NCBI RefSeq assembly: GCF_964019385.1
Contig: NC_088649.1
Coordinates: 22,970,424 to 23,034,423, forward strand
DNA length: 64,000 nucleotides
Direction: 5' to 3'
From: Sycon ciliatum
Taxonomy: Eukaryota > Porifera > Calcarea > Leucosolenida > Sycettidae
In this document: positions 1-11,063 of the stretch, piece after piece
Numbering within the stretch: position 1 is the first letter of the stretch
How the letters are laid out: every line of letters begins with the position of its first letter
Made by a program: the position numbers and the translations under genes
The notes under the pieces: generated by a model
The model's input: only the letters and a program-made list of their open reading frames with translations
Databases searched by the model: none
Told to the model about the DNA's origin: nothing

Positions 1-1240
1 TCTCTGGGGTTTAAGCCACCCACCCTCGTGAAGCGAGAGCTTGCAGTAATGGCTTGTGCTTAGAGATGTTGTTGCTATCGTACATTATCTTTCCTATCTT
101 CTTATCTAAACAGAAGATAAAGTAAAGTTAGTCCAAAGTTAGAGGAATCATGACAAGTGATCCTGTTGTAGAGTCAGGTAAACCGTTATACAGGTCATAC
201 CTTACAGGTCATACCTTGTTAATAGTTAAACACTGGTCCTTCAAGGCCAGAGGACGATTCCACAATTCCCACTCATTACTCCCCTTGCTCTTCCCCCCCC
301 CCCCTTGCGACATGGAGAATTCCAACACGACGTTTCACTGACTCAGTTCTAAATCACGTGGGACGTATGCTACACTGTCCGTTCATTACCTACTGCTGAA
401 CACTTCGCCAGCAATGCTTCAAAGATTATATTCAACATATCACCCGCAACACTATCCTATCTATGTATGTGTACGTGTACGATGTCTGATTGCTACGTAC
501 AGCTGACGGAATTACACCCTTGCCAAAACGCATCGCAACCCTGCAGATAGCGCCTGATTTTTCGCTCTCTGTATCTTTCAATATCCTTCCGCCTTGCGTA
601 GGGCCTCGGCATTCCTCAGGCCATTTTCCCAGCGAAGATTTGGAGATATTGGCGTGCGATTTTGAACAAGACTGGTGCTACTGGCGTAGGCAAGATGGCG
701 AGAGCCATCCGTGCTATCCATACGGATCTAGCCTCTCCCAAGCGCTGGTGAAGCAAGCTGACCTGCTACTAGTAATAGTACACATAACAACCACCTCGAA
801 GGTGAGCATAAGTAGAGGATATAACCCGAGTCAGAGGGTTATACCAGCTGAATATAAATCCCTCCTGCTATCGCAGTCGGGATTTACATAAGGGTACGGT
901 ATAACCCGACTACGAGGGTCAATATATCAATACAAACTGCTCTATGGCAGTTTTCTAAAAAAGGGTATTGTGTTCTAGTCCATGGACCCGTCTAAAAAGT
1001 AAGAAAATAACGATATGTGATAGCCGAAAATTAAAATTTCACACAAAACCTCACAATAATCACACACAGTATGAAAAGCGAGAAGACCTTTTTCCCCTCG
1101 TGGTCCTCTTTCCTATTCATGCATGTTGGCGCAGTACTCGTACAAGTCCCACGTGAAGTGTCAGACCAAGATGGACTCTTGGTCAGACTAAACAAGTGTT
1201 GAAAGCAGTATTTTTTTAAGGGGAAGTGCATCGATTTTTC
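1..1240 (+). repeat. Distal flank of a kelch unit, copy A (non-coding)
   Basis: This stretch aligns almost base for base with 11064-12240 and 39390-40395, which lie downstream of kelch copies 2 and 5. It is therefore the far downstream flank of a unit whose gene lies left of the window. It contains a C-run near 294, a tract of short nested hairpins at 788-932 and one arm (926-1070) of a palindrome seen complete in copy B. Short ORFs here are not preserved between the three copies (indels and stops differ), so I treat it as non-coding. Confidence 0.8.
788..932. repeat. Nested short-hairpin tract
   Basis: Contains TATAACCC, an 8-base spacer and GGGTTATA, followed by a second set of CCCTCCTG/CAGGAGGG-like and TCGGG/CCCGA inverted repeats. 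The tract recurs at 11832-11958 and 40170-40310 with the stems kept. In copy B the stem CGTAGTCGGG/CCCGACTACG is perfect. No function is known to me. Confidence 0.6.
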
Positions 1241-1477
1241 AAGTAGGGCTCAGATGAAAGACAATTGGATATCGGTTCCGAAGGTATATCTCTCGCTTGC
1301 GTACGGCAAGGGAAACTTGCCATATCGCCGATTTCCTGATCCCGTTTCCATGGCGACTACAGGTGATGACGCACATTCTGCTTAGCTCCGTGAGAGCTAG
1401 AGAGAAGGTCGATCAGTGAAGAATTTTGTCATTTTCAGTTGTCTTCTTGTATTCCCGAAGTGAAAGAAGTACTGTGT
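1241..1477. other. Unassigned spacer
   Basis: No gene, repeat family or tRNA-like box recognised. The corresponding place in unit B (after 12240) is occupied by the second arm of a palindrome, so this sequence is specific to unit A. Confidence 0.4.
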
Positions 1478-1792
1478 TCAAGGCTGTCGACGTTCAGTGA
1501 GATAGCTGGTGAGCCACTGCAGACACGTCCCGGCTACGCCAAACGCTGCTAACTTATGGAGGAGACCCCTTGTCCAGACAGTGTCAAATGCTTTGCTCAG
1601 GTCGAAAAAACATAGGAGGCTAAATTGCTTCTGATCCTTGCATTCATAAAGCTTCTGCACAAGCCTCAGCAACTGCCAGGCGGTCGAATCGCCTCGCCGA
1701 AATCCAGACTGTGACGGGTGAAGGACCGGGTTCACATGGTGGTATAAGTGGCCAAATGCCACACGTTCACAGAGCTTTGAAATGGTGGGATT
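1478..1792 (-). pseudogene. Non-LTR retrotransposon reverse transcriptase fragment
   Basis: The minus-strand frame encodes the palm-domain start of a LINE reverse transcriptase: a segment like NPTISKLCERV, then the conserved QSGFR motif, and then DLSKAFDTV with the first catalytic aspartate region. It stops at 1478, before the FADD box. Upstream of residue NPTIS the frame runs into flank DNA shared with 12909 onward, which marks the insertion edge at about 1791. It belongs to a different LINE family from the copies at 2573-4450. It is a short dead fragment. Confidence 0.75.
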
Positions 1793-4450
1793 CAATGACT
1801 TCAAAGTGTTACAAGTCCACGATTGTCTAAAAAGACACGGCAGACTAGTAACAATAAACATGAATGTAAACAAATACATTGTTGAGTCCGACACCTCGTT
1901 CCAACAACTACACTGATCCTGAGGATATGAGGGGCAAGGATATATGGTTGGAGGTACTGAGAGATAAACAAGGCACTCCATAATAATAAAATGTCTAATG
2001 ACTTTGGGGGAGTATGAATGATATCCAGTCAAATCTAATTAGGACGAACATCAAGGGACCGATGGTATTTTGTTCTGTGAGTTTGTCTTAACCCTATTTT
2101 ATAACGAGTGAATACAATTATTTCTCCAATAGAGACACGAATAGATTTCTTCTACAGCGAAAAATTCTAAGCCAGACCAAACCATTGACTCGAACAATAT
2201 GATGAGGAGAAGGACAACATGTTACGAGTTGTGACTGACTGTCCGCCTGTGAAGTTCTGTAGGATGTTGACGTTTCGGTTCATCATAATTCGTCTTCGCT
2301 CAGCTTCCAAACTCCCAGAGACGCTCCGTTTCCCGACGCGACAAACATCTCGTGAACTCCAGATAACAGCGTGATTCAGTATACTTCTATGCCTGCTGAA
2401 CGGTTAGATCGCGAGCGCTGTTGAATGATGCTGACAAGATAGTAATGGTAACCGTGACAACTACATCGTTGGTGAGCGTATTGATAATTCTACAAGACTG
2501 GAGTGCCTCTTCCGTTGTTCATGCTTGCCAGTGCTGAAAGCCACGTTTAAATTCTCAGCATGGACTGCTTTTGGATTGGATTTTTATTTATAGTGGTGAC
2601 TATAACAGACAATTGCCTAATAACAATAGACCCACACGAGGGAATGATGCAAAAAGATATGAATAATTAATATAATAGACTACCGGTATTGGATAGGTGA
2701 TCATGTTCGCACTTTGCATAGCTGAAAGTCATAAGTACTAGCGTGAAAAAGCAAGGCGTTGGGGTAATAGTTTCTTAAAACGGGCGGAGTTATCCACACA
2801 GCGAGCTAGAGGGTGTAAATCATTCCACAGCTTGGCACATTGGAAGGAAGCGCCGTGACGGGCAAAGGCAGTTTTGAGCGTGGGCAACTTAAGAGTGCGT
2901 GATACAAGGCTGCGCGTTGCAAGACCATTATTTAAACGCTCGAACATTTGACTTAATTTGACACTAAAGCGGACTTCCAAACAGCGCCACGTCAGATACA
3001 GTAATTTCTTGCAATACATGGATGCCAAACGATCTAGACCAAGTCTCGCAAATAAAGGGCTTGATGGGCTACAAAAACCAGTATCGTACACTGAACGCAA
3101 AGCTCTCTTTAGCACTCATTCAATCCTACCTAACTGGGTTGAGGAAAGGCCAGAAGAAAAATAATTTGATGCATATAGAAAATCTGGCAACACTAAGCAC
3201 TTTGCAAAAGTTTCTCGGAAAGTCAGCTGAATATTATGTCGATTTCGGAGCAAAATACCAATTTTACTGGCAAGTTTGGTGACCATAGAATCAACTTGAG
3301 TCCTCCAAGAAAGATCCTGGTCAAAATGTATTCCAAGGTACTTTGCACATGTCACTTGCTTGAGCTGCACTCCATGACAGTAGACTGCAAATTGGTGGTC
3401 AGTAATATGTGGCGTAGACAGGAAGAGCACTTGTGTCTTCCGGGCATTCAGAATTAAATTGCGGTTTGACAGCCATGTACTCAAGGCTGAGACAGCTGCA
3501 GACAGGGAGTTGCTAAGCGCATTCATCTGCGTACCGCAAACATACAATAGAATATCGTCAGCAAATTGAATAACTTTCACACAAAACTCGGAGACAATGG
3601 ACTGGATCGAACGAACATAGAGTACAAAAAGCAGCGGACCAAGAACAGAGCCCTGGGGAACGCTACACATGCAGGGGAAAGGAGGGCTATAGTTCTCAGC
3701 AATGTGCACTATTTGGCGATGATTGGACAAATATTCGGCAAACCAAACTAATGCTGAACCAGATATACCAAGCTCAAACAAATGATTAATGAGCACTTGG
3801 TGCCTGACCTTGTCAAATGCTTTGGACATATCCACGAGCACAGCACCAGTAATTTTTCCGGCATCGCGAGCGCGAACAAACGTGTCCGTGACGAAAACTA
3901 GAGCGTCTTCCGTTGAATGTTGACGTCTAAAGCCAAACTGACATGGAGGGTACAAATTCTCCTTGTCCAGAAATGAGGATAGTTGTCTATGGACAATTCG
4001 TTCTAACAGCTTCGACACAATTGGGAGGAGAGACACAGGGCGATAATTTCCCGGATCTTGAGGATTTCCAGACTTGAATACCGGCGTGACATGTGCCAAC
4101 TTCATGCGTCCGGCACCAAACCAACAGCAAGAGATGCATTAAATATCAATGTTAAGGAGGGAGCTAGCAAATCAGCGCAGGGCTTCAGAAGAAATGCGGG
4201 TATTCCATCACTGCCTCACGCTTTGCTGGTGTCCAAGGAACCCAACAGTTTACGCACACAACCTATTGACACCGAACTGAAGAATGTAAAACCCTTAGGT
4301 CCCACTGGGCCCTGTGGAAGACACAGTTCAGGTGCTCGTTGTTGATCACTGACAACATCAGCAAATACACACCCAATGTTGCTTGCAGAGCATTGTGGAA
4401 CGGATTGAACACGTTGTCTTCCGGATAACTCGTTCAAAACCTTCCACGTA
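1791..4450. repeat. Segmental duplication, copy 1 of 2 (partner 12909-15962)
   Basis: From 'caatgacttcaaagtgttac' onward this block matches 12909-15962, including the LINE and its flank. 1793-2572 has no gene and is flank DNA shared by both copies. The partner carries an extra 391 bp insertion (14687-15077) that is absent here. The block ends abruptly at 4450 inside the LINE, joined to kelch copy 1. Confidence 0.85.
2573..4450 (-). mobile_element. LINE (non-LTR retrotransposon) family L-A, copy A, truncated
   Basis: On the minus strand this encodes a reverse transcriptase. Visible motifs are PGNYRPVSLL, FGFRRQHST, DMSKAFDKV, VPQGSVLGPLLF and the catalytic FADD box (around 3553-3564), then the thumb/C-terminal region to 2738. 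It is dead: a stop replaces a codon after the LGRIE motif (about 3116), there is a stop at about 4216, and there is a one-base frameshift before the KLAHVTPVFK motif that copy C shares. The 3' end with an AAATCC-rich tail lies near 2573. The 5' part is cut off at 4450. No endonuclease domain is left. The family is jockey/CR1-like by motif, but I cannot assign the clade securely. Confidence 0.85.
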
Positions 4451-5571
4451 CGCATACAGGTACCACCGTTAAAGCCTCGTTGTCCACATGATCCAGACCC
4501 GCAAAATGACTTCAAATTAGTACAAATCGAATACTAGTCAGCATGGCTTTTAAACAATCCCAACCCGCTTCACGTATGTTGTGCTGCACCTGCTGCCATC
4601 GGTTCTGATATTTTCTACTGCGGAGGATTTCTCGGAACATGTGGAAACGAAACCTTCCAAAATACCGTCGCCCGTCTGAATCCAAGTACGCGGACCGTTT
4701 CCCAGGTGAACATTCTGGGCAGTTCGCCGACACCGAAGGCGTTCGTTGGTATGTGTTCCAATGAGAAATTAAAAGAATGCTATGTGTTTGGGGGAGTTGG
4801 GGAGCGTCCCTCGCAAACTAAGGGCGTAAAAAAACCAGCATCATACCTTGAAATAATAACCGGCGCATATGTAAACAACGCAGTACATGTGCTGGACACA
4901 AGAGATCATGCTAGTACTGGAAACTGTTCATGGTCAGAGATGATGTGTACTGGAAACGCTCCAGACCCAAGACTTGGCTCTGCGTTCAACAATCGCGACA
5001 ACTTCGCATACAGCTTTGGCGGATTTCGCAATTCCTTACTGCAATTAAGAAATCATCTTCATCGATTAAATTTGCGGTCAGCGGAGTGGAGTGATGCTCT
5101 GCCGGTGACTGGAGAGCTGCCTTCAGAGCGATGCCATGCTTCTTTGGCCCCGAGCTCGACGTCCTGACTGGTTCTCTGTGGTGGTGCGTGGTACAATGGA
5201 ACGAACCTGAGTCACCGCAATGACATTTTCATCTTTCATACTGACTTACTATGCTGGTATTTCGTGAGCACGTCACATATACAGCCACCATTTGAGGCAC
5301 GGAGTCAACATTATTCATGTCAGGATCTCGTTGGTGACGTCTATATTGTAGGTGGCTACAAGTCGCCCCACAATAACGATCTAGCATCGACGAGCGTCAG
5401 GTTACGCACAGAGCCGCCGTCCTTACAGAATCTTATCTTGCTTTGCAGGTGTATGCCGGCATACCGACTTCAGAAGAGGTTGAAAGCTTGAGAGTCCTGT
5501 TTCGCAGCGTCTTGCGTAACATTCGAACGCAGCCATGCAGTAGCTGCAGTCCCCCTCATGCCTGGAAGTAG
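4451..5571 (+). pseudogene. Kelch-repeat gene copy 1, truncated pseudogene
   Basis: Homologous to the intact kelch copies from about residue 50 (first blade lost) to the terminal HAWK-like end. Defects seen directly are an in-frame TAG at 4535-4537, a TGA at 5165-5167 where the other copies read Leu, and a 5-base insertion near 5430 that shifts the frame before the C-terminal tail. The left edge abuts a LINE fragment, so the promoter, start codon and N-terminus are gone. Blade motifs (YVFGG, the SFGG-like element, VGG) are still readable in the middle. It is a relic with no likely product. Confidence 0.9.
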
Positions 5572-5789
5572 CCATGTTATTGAATGATGTATACATTTTG
5601 CCTATTCCACTGCTAGGAACGCTGCTTGGGGTTTGTCGGCCTAGCTTTCTAAACAAATCTGACTTTTCTTTCACTCACTCACCCACTCACTAACCGCACT
5701 CAAACGAAATTGCTACCCTAGCTCTCTATCTCTTTCCCTCCCTCTTTCTACCGTTCTGGAACCAACACACCTGGCTCTCTATCTAGGGT
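5572..5789 (+). other. 3' flank of kelch copy 1
   Basis: Matches the start of the downstream block of the other kelch copies (ctgctaggaac then pyrimidine-rich tract). It is interrupted at about 5790 by a TIR element. Confidence 0.75.
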
Positions 5790-7113
5790 CCAGCGGATTC
5801 TGCCGGCAGACAAATTGGCAGAATTCGGTGCTTTTTCTGGTAAGTTTCATCCATTCCCCTGCATGTGTAGCGTTCCCCAGGGCTCTGTTCTTGGTCCGCT
5901 GCTTTTTGTACTCTATGTTCGTTCGATCCAGTCCATTGTCTCCGAGTTTTGTGTGAAAGTTATTCAATTTGCTGACGATATTCTATTGTATGTTTGCGGT
6001 ACGCGGATGAATGCGCTTAGCAACTCCCTGTCTGCAACTGTCTCAGCCATGAGTACATGGCTGTCAAACCGCAATTTAATTCTGAATGCCCGGAAGACAC
6101 AAGTGCTCTTCCTGTCTACGCCACATATTACTGACCACCAATTTGCAGTCTACTGTCATGGAGTGCAGCTCAAGCAAGTGACATGTGCAAAGTACCTTGG
6201 AATACATTTGGACCAGGATCTTTCTTGGAGGACTCAAGTTGATTGTATGGTCACCAAACTTGCCAGTAAAATTGGTATTCTGTTCCGAAATCGACACAAT
6301 ATTCCGCTGACTTGCTGAGAAACCTTTGTAAAGTGCCTAGTGTTGCCAGATTTTCTATATGCATCAAATTGTTTTTCTGCTGGGCTTTCCTTAACCCAGT
6401 TAGGTAGGCTTGAACGAATGCTAAAGCGAGCTTTGCGTTCAGTGTACAACACTGGTACGATACTGGTTTTTGTAGCCCATCAAGCCCTTTATTTGCGAGA
6501 CTTGGTCTAGATCGTTTGGCATCCATGTATTGCAAGAAATTACTGTATCTGACGTGGCGCTGTTTGGAAGGCCGCTGTAGTGTCACATTAAGTCAAATGT
6601 TCCAGCATTTAGATAATGGTCTTGCAACGCGCAGGCTTGTATCACGCACTCTTTTAAGTTGCCCATGCTCAGAACTGCCTTTGCCCGTCATGGCGCTTCC
6701 TTCCAATGTGCTAAGCTGTGGAACGATTTACACCCTCTAGCTCGCTTTGTGGATAACTCCGCCCGTTTTAAGAAACTGTTACCCCAATGCCTTGCTTTTT
6801 CACGCTAGTATTCATGACTTTCAGCTATGCAAAATTCGAACATCATCACCTATCCAATACCGGTAGTATTATATTAATTATTCATATCTTTTTGCATCTT
6901 TCCCTCGAGTGGGTCTATTGTTATTAGGCAATTGTCTGTTATAGTCACCACTATAAATAAAAATCCATATCTAAAAATCCAATCAATGTTTGGTATGTGG
7001 ATAAGGAAATGAAGCAGAATTCGAGGAATTGCCCGCCATAAGGTTTTTATGGTTCTGCCAATTTTACTGCTTTTCGAGCAGAATCTTCCACCATTACGAG
7101 CAGAATCCGCCCT
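5790..7113. mobile_element. TIR element enclosing a LINE fragment
   Basis: The left end reads AGCGGATTCTGCCGG with nearby TTGGCAGAATTC. The right end is its inverse, GAGCAGAATCCGCCC with TTCTGCCAA. The TIRs are imperfect but of the same motif. Everything between about 5847 and 6992 is a LINE fragment of family L-A, so only about 180 bp belong to the TIR element. Probably a MITE hit by, or carrying, a LINE. Confidence 0.5.
5847..6992 (+). mobile_element. LINE family L-A, copy B, 5'-truncated
   Basis: Plus-strand copy of the element at 2573-4450, beginning at the motif VPQGSVLGPLLF (about 5870) and including the FADD box near 5967-5981. It is broken by a stop at about 6316 and by later frameshifts. 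The thumb region continues to about 6810. The 3' end is 'ctataaataaaaatcc'-like, the same terminus as the other copies. Typical 5' truncation of target-primed insertion. Non-functional. Confidence 0.85.
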
Positions 7114-7845
7114 CTTCCTCTTTATTTTTTTATAGCAAAGTAATCGTGATAAACAAAATATTGACCTCGACTTCGGTCTATATGGGAAATATAAAAAAAG
7201 AAGGTGGTGCGACTTTGGCGATAATGGGGAAGCGTATGTTGCTCCCTATGGGGGGAGCTCGCAGTTTACCTGCCGACTTGAAATCTCACCTGACTGAGTC
7301 ACGACTGCCATCCAGAGCACACGAGAGGTCTATCGAACCGTCCACTCGGCAAACCTGCAAGAAAGCACCACTGCCGGCTCAATACACATACTAACATATT
7401 AGCTGCCTTGTCATTGAGCATTTGTGCTCATTTGGATTAGCGAATTCAAATAAAGTAAAAAAACAAACAAACAAACAAGAGCACCACTTGAAGAGTGCTC
7501 TCCAGGCACAAACCTCACCAGGGATACAAACTTACGGAGACCCTCCAGCGCGGCCAACCCCTCCTGCACATAAGATATAAGCGTGTGCCAATGTCGCTCA
7601 TGGAGGTGGTAAACAAGCGCTGAGGACCGTTGGTCATTCACCACGTTGTTGCCTCCAAGAAATCTAATTCGCAAGTCCGCGCTGGGGACGACAATGTGAA
7701 GAAGAGGCTGGTGCGACTTCGGCGATGATTGGGAAGCGCGTGTTGTTCCCTACATGGCAGCTCGCGGTTTTCCTCCCGACTTTAATGTTGTTTATAGTTT
7801 GAAGTACTGGCCTTGGTTATGTGTGAGACATGCTGTTGGTCACAA
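7114..7845 (-). repeat. Dispersed repeat block X, distal part, inverted
   Basis: Reverse complement of the block at about 49760-50380 and 58120-58720, including the CAAACAAACAAACAAA run and the 'gagcaccacttgaagagtgctc' hairpin-like motif. ORFs through it are not conserved. See 14687-15077 for evidence that part of block X is mobile. Confidence 0.65.
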
Positions 7846-8500
7846 TGCATAAGCATCAAGAGCGTGTACACGGATCTCACCGTCAAGCAGGCCATGGTGA
7901 GAATGTAAACGTGGCTTTCAGCACTGGCAAGCATGAACAACGGAAGAAGCACTCTGGTTTGGTATACTTATCAATCTGCTCAACTACGATGTATCTCTCA
8001 TGATTACTATTACTATCATGTCAGCATGTTTAAACAGCTTTCTCGGGATGCAGTCGTTCAGCAGGTACAGAAGGACGGTGTTGTTGGATTCGGCACTATT
8101 CTTAGAACGAGAATGTTACGAAATAGTGGTTGCGACTTCGGCGATGATTTGTAAGAAAGGGTCCTCGACGTCTGTTCTCACCGTTCACCAACGACACTGA
8201 CTCACGCTGCTATCTGGTGTTGACGAGGTGTTTGTCGCGCTGGAAACGGAGCGTCTCTGTAAGTTTGTATCCCTGGTGATGTTTGTGCTTGGAGAGCACT
8301 ATACATAATTTGTGGTGCTCTTCAGCCACAATCTTCCTCAGCCTACGCAATGTCAACTGATGAGGGTTGACTTCCCCGAAACACTGTGTATTGAGCAGGG
8401 AGTGGTGAGTGGTGCTTTCTTGCAGGTTTGCCGAATGGACGGTTCGATGGACTTCTCGTGTGCGATGGCAGTCGTGAGTCAGTCAAGTGAGAATTAATAA
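7846..8500 (+). repeat. Dispersed repeat block X, proximal part
   Basis: Direct match to 49121-49760 and 57478-58100 (shared motifs include aacaacggaagaagcactc and gcgacttcggcgatgattt). This copy lacks the LINE remnant that sits at 'gcatcaa' in the two right-hand units, so it represents the empty site. No convincing coding frame. Confidence 0.65.
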
Positions 8501-8748
8501 CAATCTAAGTAGAAAGAATCTGCCCAGGCAATGGACTATGATACCTGCCATTTTTCGCTCCTTCCGTATTAAAACTGTTTTCACTGCCATTTTAGCACCC
8601 TCCATATTAGCCCGTTTTGGAAGCCATTTTTCGTTCGTATTCTTCCTTTTGAGGTCGCGCTTGTGCATATTTACCCCCTTCAAAAGGCTTGGGCACGCTA
8701 AAATAAGTGGACATGCTAAACGATTATATTCTCGCCTTTCGTACGGGG

Positions 8749-9079
8749 CAGGCATAGTGGGATGGTCTTAGACCATGATTGAGAAACAGAGGGCACCAGG
8801 TTCAAGTCCTGCTTGGAAGCGGAAGGATTTTTTCCAGCCGTGCTGCGACCCACAGTTAATTGGGAACTCGTGGCCTGGCACGAGGGAAACATGGATGCAG
8901 TGAATGGGATTTCGGTCTTTGACCACTTTGTGGTGGGTCTGATCTACTCACCTCCCACCGCTTAGGAGCTGCATCTGCGCCTTGATCCAAGAGGGTGGTG
9001 GCGTTCCTGCGGATGCGGAAAACTGGGCCTTTGGCCGAGTCTCACGCGAACCGTGAAATTTTTTTTTTTTTTTTTTTTT
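8749..9079 (+). mobile_element. SINE family S1, copy 1, in the upstream block of kelch copy 2
   Basis: Flanked by the target-site duplication CGTACGGGG (8740-8748 and 9080-9088). The body has a tRNA-like promoter, with box B GGTTCAAGTCC near 8800, and then a roughly 250 bp unrelated body. It ends in a run of about 20 T on the same strand as the promoter boxes. Related copies are at 27344-27651 and 61929-62107. It sits about 240 bp upstream of the copy 2 start codon, inside the block conserved in the other copies. Confidence 0.85.
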
Positions 9080-9088
9080 CGTACGGGG

Positions 9089-9318
9089 GAAATACAGACA
9101 CTATCCCCGTTTCGCGTCAAGCTAATTGTTAGCGCTTGGGTGTATGCTATCACCCTCATTATCTCTTACTTTGGTTTCGTATAATAGTTCAATTGTGTTG
9201 TAATGTCCTTTAGTGCAGCGTAGCTACAAAGTATCAGTGAAGATCTAGTCAGTGTGAAGTGAAACATATAAGCTGTTCACTACTCAGTCTCACTGCTGCT
9301 CCTTCTATTCAGCCAGCC
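9089..9318 (+). promoter_or_regulatory. Conserved upstream block of kelch copy 2
   Basis: Same block as 20060-20313 and 37390-37655, with a TATAATAG motif near 9180. It is separated from its outer part by the SINE at 8749-9079. Confidence 0.5.
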
Positions 9319-10577
9319 ATGTCTGTTCGTGGGTGGAGGAACCCCTTCCGAATGTGCGTGGAAACGGAACATCCGTGGGTTATGAAGACTAGTTGCATAG
9401 TCGACTCGACGATCTACATATTGGGTGGTTGTCCTTGGATTAGTCCAGAGGGAATTCTTCAGTGCATACAATTACCATCGTTAACGCCTCGTTGTCCATA
9501 TGATCCAGACCCGGAAAATGACTTCAAATCAGTACAAATCAAATACGAGACAGCATGGTTATTAACCAATCCTAACCCGCTTCACGTCAAGGGTAGTGCA
9601 GCAGCTGCCGTCGGTTCTGATATTTTCTACTTCGGAGGATTTTACCAACGACATGAAAACCTTACCTTCTACAATACCGTCTTCCATCTGAATCCATGTA
9701 CGCGGACCGTTTCTCAGGTCAACATTCTCGGCAGTTCGCCGACACCGAAGTCTAACGTTGGTATGTGTTCCAATGTGAAATGGAATGAATGCTATGTGTT
9801 TGGTGGAGTTGGGGAGCGTCCCTCGCAAACTGAGGGCGTTCAAACCCCAGCATCATACCTGGAAAAATAACCGGCGGATATGTAAACAACGCAGTTCATG
9901 TGCTGGACACAAGAGATTATGCTAGTACTGGAAGCTGTACGTGGAGAGAGATGCTGTACACTGGTGACGCACCAGACCCTAGATTTGACTCTGCGTTCAT
10001 CAATCGCGGCAACTTCGCATACGTCTTTGGCGGAACTTGCAATTCGACTGAGGAATTGAAAAATGATCTTCATCGATTAAATTTAGAATCGGCGGAGTGG
10101 AGTGGTGCTTTACCAGTGACTGGAGAACTGCCTGAAGAGCGAAGTTGTGCTTCTTTGGCCCCGAGCTCGACGTCCTTACTGGTCCTCTGTGGTGGTTTCG
10201 GGTACAATGGAACGACCCGGAGTTACCGCAATGACATTTTCATCTTTCACACTGACTTACTATGCTGGTATCGTGTGAACACGTCGCACATCCAGCCGCC
10301 ATTGGAGGCAGGGATTTATCCTTACTCATGCCAAGATCCCATTGGTGACGTCTATATTGTAGGTGGTTACAAGCCGTCCGACAATACGGATTTAGCATCG
10401 CCGATCGTCAGAGTACGTACGGAACCGTCGTCCTTACAGAATCTTGCTTTGCAGGTGTATGCCGGCGTAGCGACTTCAGAAGACGTTCAAAGCTTGCGAG
10501 TCCTGTTTCACAGCGTTTTGCGTAACATTCGAACGCAGCCATGCAGTAGCTGCAATCCCCCTCACGCCTGGAAGTAG
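9319..10577 (+). pseudogene. Kelch-repeat gene copy 2, single-base frameshift
   Basis: Full-length copy from the MSVRGWRNPF-like start to the HAWK-type end. A one-base deletion near 9865 (ggaaaaataacc where copy 3 reads ggaaacaataacc) shifts the frame and gives a stop at 9868-9870. Downstream of it the second half is open to 10577, with kelch motifs YVFGG, LCGGF and VGG intact. Apart from the frameshift it looks undamaged, so it is either a very young pseudogene, a segregating null or a sequencing error. The upstream block also carries a SINE. The ATG chosen is the first in-frame ATG (context gccATGt); the frame upstream opens only with GTG. Confidence 0.85.
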
Positions 10578-11063
10578 TCATGGTATTGAATGATGTGTAC
10601 ATTTTGCGTATTCCACTGCTGGAAGCGCTGCTTTGGATTCGTTCGGCCTAGCTTTCTGAACAAATCTGGCTTTACTTTCCCTCCCTCACCTACTCACTAA
10701 CTCCACTTCAACGCACTTGCTAACCTAGCTCTCAACCTCTTCCCCTCCCTCTTTCCACCTCTCTAGATTACCTAGCTCTCCCCAGCGTGCGCGTTGGACG
10801 CTTTGCTCACGAGTTCAATGGTCGAGGAAGTGTACTTTTCCTCACCTGAATGGCTTTTATAGCACCTACACGCCCTTTGTGTTCGTTGTTTTGATTTTTG
10901 TTGTTCTCTTACGTTCTATATACATGTAGGTATGTAGACTTTCACAGGAAATAACTTTGTTTTGGGTTTTGAAAACATTGAGGTTAGAATGATTTGATTG
11001 TACATTCTCCGATGGATATGTTTAAATTAAAGTTTGCACTTATCAGTATTTGGTTCAGAATCT
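10578..11063 (+). other. 3' flank / probable 3' UTR of kelch copy 2
   Basis: Conserved with the other copies: 'ctgctggaagcgctgc', a C/T-rich stretch with TCTAG, then 'ggtgcgcgttgg' type sequence and a TATATACATGTAGGTATGTA motif. No ORF. Confidence 0.7.
11026..11031 (+). terminator. Candidate polyadenylation signal, ATTAAA
   Basis: ATTAAA lies about 450 bp after the stop, at the position where copy 5 has the canonical AATAAA. The position match supports it. Confidence 0.45.

Noticed and set aside
490-891. 133-codon ORF in the unit flank as a second gene of the unit
   Set aside because: The equivalent sequences at 11530-11914 and 39860-40260 have indels and stops that break the frame, so it is not conserved as protein.
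7933-8200. Small ORFs repeated at 49194-49418 and 57540-57761
   Set aside because: They lie in non-coding repeat block X; frames shift between copies and no domain is visible.
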